Shown piece after piece: positions 27,574 to 37,125 of a DNA stretch of 64,000 nucleotides (position 1 is the first letter of the stretch; each line of letters begins with the position of its first letter). Below the pieces are notes generated by a model. That model did no database searches, had not been told where the DNA came from, and saw only the letters and a list, made by a program, of their open reading frames with translations. Position numbers and translations under genes: made by a program. This stretch comes from an uncultured Pelagibacteraceae bacterium (GTDB lineage Bacteria > Pseudomonadota > Alphaproteobacteria > Pelagibacterales > Pelagibacteraceae), in NCBI GenBank assembly GCA_902528375.1, contig CABZSS010000002.1:43688-107687 (forward strand), in the 5' to 3' direction.

Positions 27574-28722
27574 ATGAGACTTTCAAATTGTCATAACTTT
27601 AGAGATTTTAGGAAACTAGCTAAGAAAAAACTTCCATCACCGATATTCCATTATATTGATGGTGCGGCGGATGATGAAATTACTTATGCTAGAAACACAA
27701 GTGCGTTTGACGATGTAGATTTAGTTCCAAATGTCCTTAGAGGTGTAGAGAATGTTGATTTATCAACAACTATATTTGGAAAAAAACTTGATCTACCTTT
27801 TTACTGTTCACCTACAGCACTTCAAAGACTTTTTCACTACGATGGAGAAAGAGCAGTTGGAAAGGCAGCTCAAAAATTTAATACAATGTTTGGAGTTTCA
27901 GCTTTAGCTACAGTAAGTGTAGAGGAAATATCTTCAATGATCGATACTCCTAAGATGTTCCAATTTTATTTTCATAAAGACAGAGGATTAAATACTTCGT
28001 GTTTGGAAAGAGCAAAAGCTGCAAAGTTTGATGTTATGGCTCTAACAGTTGATACTATTACTGGAGGAAATCGTGAAAGAGATTTGAGAACTGGTTTTAC
28101 ATCACCTCCCAAATTAACATTATCAAGTTTATTTAGTTTTGCTACTAAACCAATGTGGGGAATTAACTACTTAACAAAAGGTAAGTTTGAATTACCTCAC
28201 CTTCAAGATTTCGTGAAGGAAGGCACAAGCACAAATTCTTCTATCGGAAATTATTTTTCTACCATGTTGGATCAATCTATGAATTGGAAAGATGCAGAAA
28301 AACTTTGCTCTCAATGGGGAGGCCATTTTGCATTAAAAGGTATAATGAGTGTTGAGGATGCCAAAAAAGCTGTTGATATTGGATGCACAGGAATAATGGT
28401 TTCAAATCATGGTGGAAGACAACTTGATGGCTCAAGATCTCCTTTTGATCAACTTGCAGAAATAGTGGATGCAGTCGGAGACAAATTAGATGTTATCTGT
28501 GAGGGTGGATTTCAAAGAGGAACACATATGTTAAAAGCGTTATCTCTTGGCGCTAAGGCTTGCGCAGGAGGAAGATTATATCTTTACGCTTTAGCTGCAG
28601 CTGGTCAAGCAGGTGTTGAAAGGGCTTTAGGACAATATAAAGCAGAATTACAAAGAAATATGAAATTAATGGGCTGTACAAAAATTTCTGATCTTAACAG
28701 AAGCAATTTAAGATTTAGATGA
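27574..28722 (+). CDS. FMN-dependent alpha-hydroxy-acid dehydrogenase (LldD-like L-lactate dehydrogenase)
   Basis: YIDGAADDEITYARN, LPFYCSPTALQRLFHYDGE, GIMVSNHGGRQLDGSRSP. Confidence 0.92.
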   Translation: MRLSNCHNFRDFRKLAKKKLPSPIFHYIDGAADDEITYARNTSAFDDVDLVPNVLRGVENVDLSTTIFGKKLDLPFYCSPTALQRLFHYDGERAVGKAAQKFNTMFGVSALATVSVEEISSMIDTPKMFQFYFHKDRGLNTSCLERAKAAKFDVMALTVDTITGGNRERDLRTGFTSPPKLTLSSLFSFATKPMWGINYLTKGKFELPHLQDFVKEGTSTNSSIGNYFSTMLDQSMNWKDAEKLCSQWGGHFALKGIMSVEDAKKAVDIGCTGIMVSNHGGRQLDGSRSPFDQLAEIVDAVGDKLDVICEGGFQRGTHMLKALSLGAKACAGGRLYLYALAAAGQAGVERALGQYKAELQRNMKLMGCTKISDLNRSNLRFR

Positions 28723-28766
28723 TAAAGAGTTGAATAGTTTGAAATTAATTTATAGGATAATTTTTT

Positions 28767-29930
28767 ATGAAACTAGCTAGAAGCTTAGATAGGTTAGGAA
28801 CTGAGTCTGCATTTACCGTCCTTGCAGAAGCAAAAAAATTGGAGGCTCAAGGTAAACCTATGATCCATTTAGGATTAGGTCAACCAGATTTTAAAACTCC
28901 AAAACATGTTGTTGAAGCAGCCAAGAAAGCACTTGATGATGGACATCATGGATATGTAATGTCAAATGGTATTCCTGAATGTCGTCAGTCAGTCACAAGG
29001 TGGATAAAAAGACGTTACAATGTTGATATTGATTTTAACAGAATTCTCATCATGCCAGGTGGAAAACCTACCATGAGCTATGCAATCCAATGTTTTGGTG
29101 AACCTGGAGCAGAAATAATACATCCTACACCTGCATTCCCAATATATGAGTCGATGATTAATTATACTGGTTCAACATCTGTACCTTATGATTTAACAGA
29201 AGATAAAGATTTAAAATTCAACCCAGATAAAATACTATCTTTAATTACTGACAAAACTAGATTGCTAGTCTTAATTAATCCAAACAATCCTACAGGAAGC
29301 TTTGTTGAAAAAAAAGATATTGATTTCTTAGCCGATGGTTTAAAAAAATATCCTCATGTAACAATATTAAGTGACGAAATTTATAGCAGACAAATTTTTG
29401 ATAATAAAGAAATGCCATCTTTTTTCCATTATCCAGAATTAAGAGAAAGATTAATTGTTTTAGAGGGATGGAGTAAAGCTTATTCAATGACAGGTTGGAG
29501 GCTTGGTTGGAGTTTTTGGCCTCAACACTTAATCGAGCACGTTAATAAATTATTAATCAATAGCGTTTCATGTGTTAATGCTGCAGCTCAGTTTGCAGGT
29601 ATTGCTGCATTAGATGGACCAGATGATTCAATTAATGTAATGATGGAAAAATTTACTCAAAGGAGAGATTTAATTTATAAAGGGTTAAATGATTTACCAG
29701 GTGTTGAATGTAGCTTACCAGGTGGAGCATTTTATGCATTTCCAAAAGTAATTGGAACTGGCATGAACGGTGCTGAATTTGCAAGGAAGGCTATGCATGA
29801 AGCAGGTGTAGCAATAGTTCCTGGATCAGCTTTTGGCGAAACTTGCCAAAATTATGTTAGATTCAGTTTTGCTGCTTCAAGAGATAATATTTCTCAAGCA
29901 TTAGAAAATATCAAAAAAATGCTTAAATAG
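28767..29930 (+). CDS. Pyridoxal-phosphate-dependent aminotransferase (class I/II)
   Basis: LGLGQPDFKTPKHVVEAAKKAL, NPNNPTGS, GWSKAYSMTGWRLGW. Confidence 0.93.
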   Translation: MKLARSLDRLGTESAFTVLAEAKKLEAQGKPMIHLGLGQPDFKTPKHVVEAAKKALDDGHHGYVMSNGIPECRQSVTRWIKRRYNVDIDFNRILIMPGGKPTMSYAIQCFGEPGAEIIHPTPAFPIYESMINYTGSTSVPYDLTEDKDLKFNPDKILSLITDKTRLLVLINPNNPTGSFVEKKDIDFLADGLKKYPHVTILSDEIYSRQIFDNKEMPSFFHYPELRERLIVLEGWSKAYSMTGWRLGWSFWPQHLIEHVNKLLINSVSCVNAAAQFAGIAALDGPDDSINVMMEKFTQRRDLIYKGLNDLPGVECSLPGGAFYAFPKVIGTGMNGAEFARKAMHEAGVAIVPGSAFGETCQNYVRFSFAASRDNISQALENIKKMLK

Positions 29931-29973
29931 TTTTGATAGTATTTCCAAAAAATATTAGATAATATCAAATCTT

Positions 29974-31347
29974 ATGAACACCATTCTTCAACAAGAATTA
30001 AAAAAAATTTTGAATGGCAGATTTTCTCAATCAGAGTCTACACGCTTAAACTATTCTAGAGGAGAGGATACTTACGATCCGATTTTATCTAAAGCAGTAG
30101 CTTTTCCAGAAACAAATGAAGAGGTGTCGAAAATACTAAAGCTTTGCAATGAATATAAAGTACCAGTCGTTCCTTTCGGAACCGGCACATCCCTTGAAGG
30201 AAATGTAGTTGGTAATGATAAAGGAATAACAATTTCTTTAGAAAAAATGAATAAGATTTTAAGTGTTAACACCCAAGATTTTGACTGTAGAGTTCAAGCA
30301 TGTGTAACAAGAGAACAACTAAATGATTATTTAAGAGAAGATGGTATTTTTTTCCCAATTGACCCTGGTGCAAACGCTGCAATAGGAGGCATGGCTTCGA
30401 CATCTGCGTCTGGAACGATGGCAGTTAAATATGGAACCATGAAAACTGTTGTAACCGGTTTAACAGTAGTTCTTCCAAATGGCGAAATAATGAATACGGG
30501 AGGAAGAACAAAAAAAACTTCTGCTGGTTATAATTTAACAAATTTATTTGTAGGATCTGAAGGTACTTTAGGAGTTGTCACAGAAGTTCAGTTAAGATTA
30601 TCTCCTATTCCAGAAAGTATAATGAGTGCTGTTTGTCATTTTCCATCATTAGAAGATGCAGTAAAAACTGCACAAGAAGTTATTCAATATGGTATCCAAA
30701 TTGCTCGAATTGAAATGCTTAATAAAGATCAAATGGAAATAAGTATAAACTATTCAAAATTAGAAGATGTTAAGGCGCTACCGACATTATTTTTTGAATT
30801 TCATGGTTCAGAGGCATCAAATAAAGAATCCATCAAAACAGTAGAGGAATTATCAAAAAATAATAATGGAAGTTCATTCAAGTGGGCAAAAAGTTTAGAG
30901 GAAAGAAATAAACTATGGAAAGCCAGATGGGATGTATATTACTCAGTTAAGGCTTTAATAGACAGTGGAAGGGTTTATTCAACAGATGTGTGTCTTCCAA
31001 TTTCAAAAATAACAGAATGTGTGAAATTTGCCGAGGAAGAGGTTAAAAAATTTGGATTAAGAGCCCCAATGGTAGGGCATTTAGGAGACGGAAACTTTCA
31101 TGTTTTACTTCCATATAATCCTAAAAAAAAAGAAACCTATGAAAAGATAAGAAAATTCAGCGACCTTTTAATAGAGAAAACATTAGAGCTCGAAGGAACA
31201 ATTACCGGAGAACATGGAGTTGGATTACATAAAAAAGAGTATCTCAAAAAAGAACATGCAGACAATCTTCCAACAATGAAATTAATTAAAAGAACCATGG
31301 ATCCTAACAATATAATGAATCCAGGTAAAATTTTTGATCTAAACTAA
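29974..31347 (+). CDS. FAD-binding oxidase (GlcD / D-lactate dehydrogenase type)
   Basis: PFGTGTSLEGNVVG, VGSEGTLGVVTEVQLRL, GHLGDGNFHVLL, GEHGVGLHKKEYL. Confidence 0.93.
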   Translation: MNTILQQELKKILNGRFSQSESTRLNYSRGEDTYDPILSKAVAFPETNEEVSKILKLCNEYKVPVVPFGTGTSLEGNVVGNDKGITISLEKMNKILSVNTQDFDCRVQACVTREQLNDYLREDGIFFPIDPGANAAIGGMASTSASGTMAVKYGTMKTVVTGLTVVLPNGEIMNTGGRTKKTSAGYNLTNLFVGSEGTLGVVTEVQLRLSPIPESIMSAVCHFPSLEDAVKTAQEVIQYGIQIARIEMLNKDQMEISINYSKLEDVKALPTLFFEFHGSEASNKESIKTVEELSKNNNGSSFKWAKSLEERNKLWKARWDVYYSVKALIDSGRVYSTDVCLPISKITECVKFAEEEVKKFGLRAPMVGHLGDGNFHVLLPYNPKKKETYEKIRKFSDLLIEKTLELEGTITGEHGVGLHKKEYLKKEHADNLPTMKLIKRTMDPNNIMNPGKIFDLN

Positions 31348-31354
31348 ATCTTTT

Positions 31355-32308
31355 ATGAAAAAAATACTAGTTACCAGAAAATTACTTGACTCAAATGAGG
31401 ACAAATTAAAAAAACTTTATGATGTGCAACTTAACTCAAATGATGAATTGTATTCTCAAAAAAAATTAATTGAAATGAGCAATGGATGTGAGGGTATTCT
31501 TTCTGCATTAACTGATAAATTAGACAAGGAAACTATAAATTTGTTACCAGACAGTGTAAAAATTCTTTCCAATTTTGCGGTTGGATTTGGAAATATTGAT
31601 CTTGAGGCTGCAAAAAAAAGAAATATTACCGTTACAAATACACCAGAAGTTTTAACAGATGCTACAGCAGAAATAGGCATTCTTTTAATACTTGGAGCAT
31701 GCAGAAGAGCCTCAGAGGGAATAGAGGGAGCAAGAGCTGGTGACTGGAAGTGGTCAGCAGACTATTTGATTGGAAAACAGCTAACAGGATCAAGATTAGG
31801 TATTTTGGGAATGGGAAGAATTGGTCAAAAAATCGCTAAAATTGCAAAATCGTTAGGAATGATTATCCATTATCACAATAGATCAAAATTAAATTCCGAA
31901 AGAGAGCAAGGGGCCATCTATCATGAAAAATTAGAAAGTTTGTTGTCTGTTTCAGATGTCCTTTCAGTTTGTTGTCCTGCTTCACAAGAAACAGTTAACT
32001 TAATCAATAAAGATAGTTTAGAGCTTTTACCAAAAGGTGCAGTTGTTACCAATGTTGCAAGGGGAGATATTGTAGATGATGAAGCTTTAATAGATGCATT
32101 AAATAGAAGAAAAGTTTATGCGGTTGGATTGGATGTTTATAAAAATGAACCAAATTTAAACCCTGGGTATTTAAAACACAAAAGTGCTTTTATTCTTCCT
32201 CACTTAGGAAGCGCCACGAAAGAAACCAGAACTGCAATGGCAAATCTAGCTATTGATAACATTAGCGAATTTTTCCAAACAGGTTCGTGTAAAAATAAAG
32301 TAAACTAG
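31355..32308 (+). CDS. D-isomer-specific 2-hydroxyacid dehydrogenase (glyoxylate/hydroxypyruvate reductase-like)
   Basis: VTNTPEVLTDATAEIGILLIL, LGILGMGRIGQKIAKIAKSLGM, VYKNEPNLNPGYL. Confidence 0.92.
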   Translation: MKKILVTRKLLDSNEDKLKKLYDVQLNSNDELYSQKKLIEMSNGCEGILSALTDKLDKETINLLPDSVKILSNFAVGFGNIDLEAAKKRNITVTNTPEVLTDATAEIGILLILGACRRASEGIEGARAGDWKWSADYLIGKQLTGSRLGILGMGRIGQKIAKIAKSLGMIIHYHNRSKLNSEREQGAIYHEKLESLLSVSDVLSVCCPASQETVNLINKDSLELLPKGAVVTNVARGDIVDDEALIDALNRRKVYAVGLDVYKNEPNLNPGYLKHKSAFILPHLGSATKETRTAMANLAIDNISEFFQTGSCKNKVN

Positions 32309-32397
32309 CAAAATAATACTACTCATAGTTGTAAATAAATTACCTACGCGCGAATTAACAGTAGGACTCTTTTTCATTATTGTGCTTAAATAGTTTC

Positions 32398-32411
32398 AAG
32401 TTAATTAACTT
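32398..32411. promoter_or_regulatory. 14-nt perfect palindrome AAGTTAATTAACTT upstream of dctP
   Basis: Self-reverse-complementary 14-mer just upstream of the AGAGGAG Shine-Dalgarno of the TRAP gene. Confidence 0.5.
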
Positions 32412-32428
32412 AACAAGAGGAGAAAATA

Positions 32429-33583
32429 ATGATTAAAGAAAAAAAATCATTGAAGGGAAAAATTCCTTCAAGACGAAAGTTCTTTAAGGCAGCAGCAGCA
32501 ACTGGTGCAGCAGCAACAGCAGCAGTAGCAATGCCAAACATTGCATTTGGAGCGCCACAAACTCTAAAAATGCAAGCAGCATGGCCAAGTGGAGCTAACA
32601 TCTTTTTTGAAATGGCAGGAGACTATTGCAAAATGGTTAGCGACATGTCAGGTGGATCACTTAAAATTGATCTTCAACCTGTAGGGGCAGTTGTAAAAAC
32701 AAGTGAGATCGGACAAGCAGTAAGCTCAGGTGCCGTTGATATGGGACACTGGGTAACTGCGTATTGGTATGGTAAAAATCCAGCCGCATCTTTATTTGGA
32801 ACTGGACCATCTTACGGAATGTCATCTCAAGAAGTTATGGGATGGATGGAGTATGGTGGAGGAAGAAAACTGTATGAAGAAACAATTGCGAAAGTTGGTT
32901 TTGATTATACAGGTGTTTTCCATATGCCAATGCCAGCTCAACCGTTTGGTTGGTTTAAAAAGAACGTAACAAAAGTATCTGACGTTAAAGGTATGAAGTA
33001 TAGGACAGTTGGTCTTGCTACTAACGTTCTTACTGCAATGGGAATGGTCGTAAGACAGTTACCAGGTGGTGAAATTCAACCAGCTATGAAGACTGGTTTG
33101 ATTGAAGCAGCTGAGTTTAACAACCCAACATCAGACTCTCAATTTGGTATGCAAGATGTTTCTAAGCATTATCACTTAGGAAGCTTCCACCAATCACAAG
33201 AGATGTTTGAAATACCAATTAACAACAAAACGTTTAACAGTCTATCACCAGCGAATAAAGCAATATTGAAAAATGCTGCTTACGCTGCTAATACAGATAA
33301 CTACTTTAAAGCATTAGTAAGATATTCAGCAGATTTATCTAAATTAATGAACCAACACAAAGTAAACGTTTATCAAACGTCTGATGAAATTTTAGCTCAA
33401 CAATTAAAAGGTTGGGATAAAGTTATCGGTGATTTTACTAAGAAAGATGCTTTCTTTAAGAAAGTCGTCGATTCTCAAAAAGCATATGCTAAGAGAGTAA
33501 TGAAGTACTTGTTGATGAATCAACCTAATTACAAATTAGCTTATGAAAATGAGTTCGGACCTATTGGTAAAGTAAAAATATAA
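32429..33583 (+). CDS. TRAP transporter solute-binding protein (DctP family) with twin-arginine signal
   Basis: SRRKFFKAAAATGAAATAAVAMPNIAFG; QAAWPSGANIFFEMAGDYCKMVSDMSGGSLKID. Confidence 0.93.
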   Translation: MIKEKKSLKGKIPSRRKFFKAAAATGAAATAAVAMPNIAFGAPQTLKMQAAWPSGANIFFEMAGDYCKMVSDMSGGSLKIDLQPVGAVVKTSEIGQAVSSGAVDMGHWVTAYWYGKNPAASLFGTGPSYGMSSQEVMGWMEYGGGRKLYEETIAKVGFDYTGVFHMPMPAQPFGWFKKNVTKVSDVKGMKYRTVGLATNVLTAMGMVVRQLPGGEIQPAMKTGLIEAAEFNNPTSDSQFGMQDVSKHYHLGSFHQSQEMFEIPINNKTFNSLSPANKAILKNAAYAANTDNYFKALVRYSADLSKLMNQHKVNVYQTSDEILAQQLKGWDKVIGDFTKKDAFFKKVVDSQKAYAKRVMKYLLMNQPNYKLAYENEFGPIGKVKI

Positions 33584-33604
33584 TATTAGTTTTACGCAAT
33601 TTAA

Positions 33605-33630
33605 GGGGGCCTAAAGGCCCCCTTTTTTTT
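33605..33630 (+). terminator. Rho-independent terminator between dctP and dctQ
   Basis: GGGGGCC-TAAA-GGCCCCC-TTTTTTTT. Confidence 0.95.
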
Positions 33631-33668
33631 GTTTGATTAATAGGTAGAATTTAACATAAAGTAGTGTA

Positions 33669-34256
33669 ATGAAATCTTTCATAAAATTTGCAGACACTCT
33701 AAGTGCCTCAATGGGTAAGGCGTTTTCGTGGTGTATTGTAATTTTAATGGGGGGAACGTGTTATGAAGTAATAATGGCCTATGCTTTTAACAGTCCAACT
33801 TTATGGAATTTTGACTTTAGTTTGCAAATGTATGGAGCAATTTTTATGATGGCAGGTGCTTATTGTTTATCAACTGAAGCACATGTTAGAGGGGATGTTA
33901 TTTACAGATTATTTCCAACAAGAGTTCAAGGTTGGATTGATTTAATTTTATATTTTATATTTTTCTTTCCAGGAATATTAGCTTTAGTGTTTTATGGATA
34001 TGAGTACGCAGCACTAGCTTGGAAAATTAAAGAAACTAGCTGGAACAGTCCAGCACAAATACAAATTTATATGGCAAAATCTATAATACCTTTGTCAGGA
34101 TTATTGTTAGCGATCCAAGGTATCAGCGAAGTATTTAGAGCAATCATTTGCATAAGAACAGGTCATTGGCCAGCAAGATTATCAGCAGATGCTGAGGAAA
34201 CAGAAAAAGTATTAATGAGAACTTCACAAAAGGACGAAAAAGCAGATGTTATTTGA
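33669..34256 (+). CDS. TRAP transporter small permease (DctQ)
   Basis: Four-TM protein, TLWNFDFSLQMYGAIFMMAGAYCLSTEAHVRGDVIY. Confidence 0.92.
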   Translation: MKSFIKFADTLSASMGKAFSWCIVILMGGTCYEVIMAYAFNSPTLWNFDFSLQMYGAIFMMAGAYCLSTEAHVRGDVIYRLFPTRVQGWIDLILYFIFFFPGILALVFYGYEYAALAWKIKETSWNSPAQIQIYMAKSIIPLSGLLLAIQGISEVFRAIICIRTGHWPARLSADAEETEKVLMRTSQKDEKADVI

Positions 34257-35607
34257 ATTAACAAATCCTGAGATAGCAATATTAATGATGAGTCTATTTT
34301 TATTTGCAGTCTTATTGGGCTTTCCAATTGCATTTACTTTACTAGCTATGGGAGTTGGATTTGGTTATTACGCATACTTCGATCCTTCAAGGATGGATCA
34401 TTTACTCGATAATCGGATATTTTCTTTATTGGTCCAGAACACTTACACCATTATGGATAACACTGTTTTGACCGCTGTCCCCTTATTTTTATTTATGGGT
34501 TATTTAGTTGAAAGAGCTGGTATAGTTGCAAAACTATTTTTTGCAATAAGACTTGCCTCTCATAGACTACCTGCATCAATGGCTGTAGCTGCTTTAGTTA
34601 CATGCGCTTTATTTTCAACAGCCACAGGAATCATTGGAGCAGTAGTAACTTTAATGGGCCTTTTAGCTTGGCCTGCAATGATTAGAGCTGGATATGACAA
34701 AAAATTTGCTTCTGGAGTAATATGCTCGGGTGGTTGTTTAGGAATTTTAATACCTCCAAGTATAATGCTTATAGTTTATGCAGTAATTGCTCAATTATCA
34801 CCACTTAGACTTTTTGCTGCAGCTATATTTCCTGGTCTTATGTTGGCTGGACTTTATATTCTATATGTAATTATAAGAGCGTACTTTAACCCTTCACTAG
34901 CACCCAAACCTGCGGCAGAGGAAATCCCTCCAAGAGCAGAAATTTTAAAAGAAGTTTTAGTATCTTTTGTACCATTGTTTTCATTAATAATTTTAGTTTT
35001 AGGAACAATTCTAGGAGGTTTGGCAACTCCTGCAGAGGCTGCGGCTGTCGGTGCATTCGGTGCACTAGTTTTATCTTATTTTTATAAATCATTAAAATGG
35101 AAAAATTTTAAAGAATCAGTTTTTTTAACTGCAAAAACCAGTGCTATGATTATGTGGTTATTTGTAGGATCTTGGACATTTGCCTCAGTATTTTCATATT
35201 TAGGTGGTCACGAAGTTTTTGAACAATTTTTTAAGTCAATGGATATTCAACCGTGGCAGTTCTTAGTTATAACTCAAATAATTATATTCTTACTTGGTTG
35301 GCCATTGGAGTGGACAGAAATATTAATTATTTTTGTACCAATATTCTTGCCACTTGTAGAGTTTTTCGGTGTAAACCCTTATTTTTTTGCAATGCTAATA
35401 GCTTTAAATTTACAGACTTCTTTTCTAACACCACCGATGGCAATGTCTGCATATTATCTAAAAGGTGTTCAAAGTAGAAACGTAGAGCTAATGCAAATTT
35501 TTAGGGGCATAATGCCTTTCCTTGCAATAGTAATTTTTGCAATGGTATTGATGTATATGTTTCCTGGGATCGCACTTTGGTTACCTGATACGTTATTTGC
35601 AGAATAA
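34246..35607 (+). CDS. TRAP transporter large permease (DctM)
   Basis: LLGFPIAFTLLAMGVGFGYYAY, SGGCLGILIPPSIMLIVYAVIAQ, ATPAEAAAVGAFGAL. Confidence 0.95.
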   Translation: MLFELTNPEIAILMMSLFLFAVLLGFPIAFTLLAMGVGFGYYAYFDPSRMDHLLDNRIFSLLVQNTYTIMDNTVLTAVPLFLFMGYLVERAGIVAKLFFAIRLASHRLPASMAVAALVTCALFSTATGIIGAVVTLMGLLAWPAMIRAGYDKKFASGVICSGGCLGILIPPSIMLIVYAVIAQLSPLRLFAAAIFPGLMLAGLYILYVIIRAYFNPSLAPKPAAEEIPPRAEILKEVLVSFVPLFSLIILVLGTILGGLATPAEAAAVGAFGALVLSYFYKSLKWKNFKESVFLTAKTSAMIMWLFVGSWTFASVFSYLGGHEVFEQFFKSMDIQPWQFLVITQIIIFLLGWPLEWTEILIIFVPIFLPLVEFFGVNPYFFAMLIALNLQTSFLTPPMAMSAYYLKGVQSRNVELMQIFRGIMPFLAIVIFAMVLMYMFPGIALWLPDTLFAE

Positions 35608-35612
35608 TTTTT

Positions 35613-36950
35613 ATGTCTAACGTCTTTTCATTAAAAGTATCTGAAATTGCAGATAAAATAAGAAATTCAAACTTAACTTCTGTTGAGTTATGTAATTTGT
35701 ATATTGATCAAATTAATAAGTTTGAAAAAGATGTTAAAGCTTGGGCCCATTTTGACAAAAAACTTCTTATAGAAAAAGCTGAAGAAGCAGATAATCACAG
35801 AAGGGCTGGAAAAGTAGTTGGTCCGCTTCATGGGATACCGGTTGCACTCAAAGACATTATAGGAACCTATGAAATGCCGACTGAATGTGGAACTGTTTTG
35901 AGAAAAGGTAAGACAGAGTCACAAAATGCAGAAATAGTAGATTTGTTAAAATCAGCTGGAGCTATAATAATGGGTAAAACTAATACGTCTGAACTTGCTT
36001 ATCTTGCTCCTCCAAAAACTAAAAATCCACACGATTATTCTAGGACTCCCGGGGGATCTTCAAGTGGATCTGCTGCTGTTATAGCTTCTCATATGGCACC
36101 ATTATCTATCGGTTCTCAGACAGGAGGTTCAGTTATCAGACCAGCCTCTTATTGTGGTGTTGTGGGTTATAAACCAAGCTATGGATTAATTTCTCGTAAT
36201 GGGGTTTTAAAAACATCATATAATTTAGACCACATAGGTGTATTTGGCAGAACAGTTGAAGATGTTGCTCTACTTGCAAAAGTTTTAATTAAAAAAGATC
36301 CTTACGATAAAGCTACAATTCACTTTTCATCAGAATTTATGTTGGAAGAATGCAAAAAAGGTCCAATGTTTGACCCTAAATTTATTTTTTACAAAACAGA
36401 AAGCTGGAAAAAAATTGACAAAAAATCAAGAGATGCTTTTGAATTTTTTATCAAATCATTTAAAAAAAATATCGAAGTCTTTGATACACCTTCATATTTC
36501 AAAGATATAGACAAATATCATCGAATTATTCATGAAACTGATTTAGCTAATAATTTTCAAGTTTATTATAAAAAATCTAAAAATAAACTTTCAAAAGAAA
36601 TGCAAGATGCAATTTCAAGAGGTATGAAATATTCAGCAAAAGAATATCTTGATGCGGTAGATTTTATGGATAGAAGCTACGAGTCTTACAAGGAAGTATT
36701 TGAGGATTATCACGGAGTTTTAAGTCCATGTAGTACTGGTGTTGCTGATAAAGGCTTAAAGAGTACAGGTAATGCAGACTTTAATAGAGTCTGGTCTTAT
36801 ATGCATACACCAGCTATCTCTCTACCTTTACTTCAAGGAGAAAATAATTTACCATTAGGTGTACAATTAATTGGTGACAAGTATGATGATCATAGATTTT
36901 TAGGAGTTGCTAATTGGTTAGAGAAAGAAAGTAAAAAATTTAATGAATAA
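35613..36950 (+). CDS. Amidase (amidase signature family)
   Basis: GPLHGIPVALKDII, GGSSSGSAAVIASHMAPLSIGSQTGGSVIRPASYCG. Confidence 0.93.
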   Translation: MSNVFSLKVSEIADKIRNSNLTSVELCNLYIDQINKFEKDVKAWAHFDKKLLIEKAEEADNHRRAGKVVGPLHGIPVALKDIIGTYEMPTECGTVLRKGKTESQNAEIVDLLKSAGAIIMGKTNTSELAYLAPPKTKNPHDYSRTPGGSSSGSAAVIASHMAPLSIGSQTGGSVIRPASYCGVVGYKPSYGLISRNGVLKTSYNLDHIGVFGRTVEDVALLAKVLIKKDPYDKATIHFSSEFMLEECKKGPMFDPKFIFYKTESWKKIDKKSRDAFEFFIKSFKKNIEVFDTPSYFKDIDKYHRIIHETDLANNFQVYYKKSKNKLSKEMQDAISRGMKYSAKEYLDAVDFMDRSYESYKEVFEDYHGVLSPCSTGVADKGLKSTGNADFNRVWSYMHTPAISLPLLQGENNLPLGVQLIGDKYDDHRFLGVANWLEKESKKFNE

Positions 36951-37119
36951 AATTACAATAATAGTCGGTTTATCTTTTGCGATCTTTTTTTTGGTTGGAC
37001 TAGCAACAACATTAACCAGATCAATGATGATTGGGTTTTTAGATGTATTACCAGTTTACATATTAATGGGAATAGCAATTGCAATGATGATTTACGAGTC
37101 CTTCTTTGATAAGTCCTAG
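36943..37119 (+). CDS. Small two-TM membrane protein, 58 aa
   Basis: Manual translation: MNKITIIVGLSFAIFFLVGLATTLTRSMMIGFLDVLPVYILMGIAIAMMIYESFFDKS*; overlaps amidase end by 8 nt. Below track cutoff. Confidence 0.6.
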   Translation: MNKITIIVGLSFAIFFLVGLATTLTRSMMIGFLDVLPVYILMGIAIAMMIYESFFDKS

Positions 37120-37125
37120 TAAATA

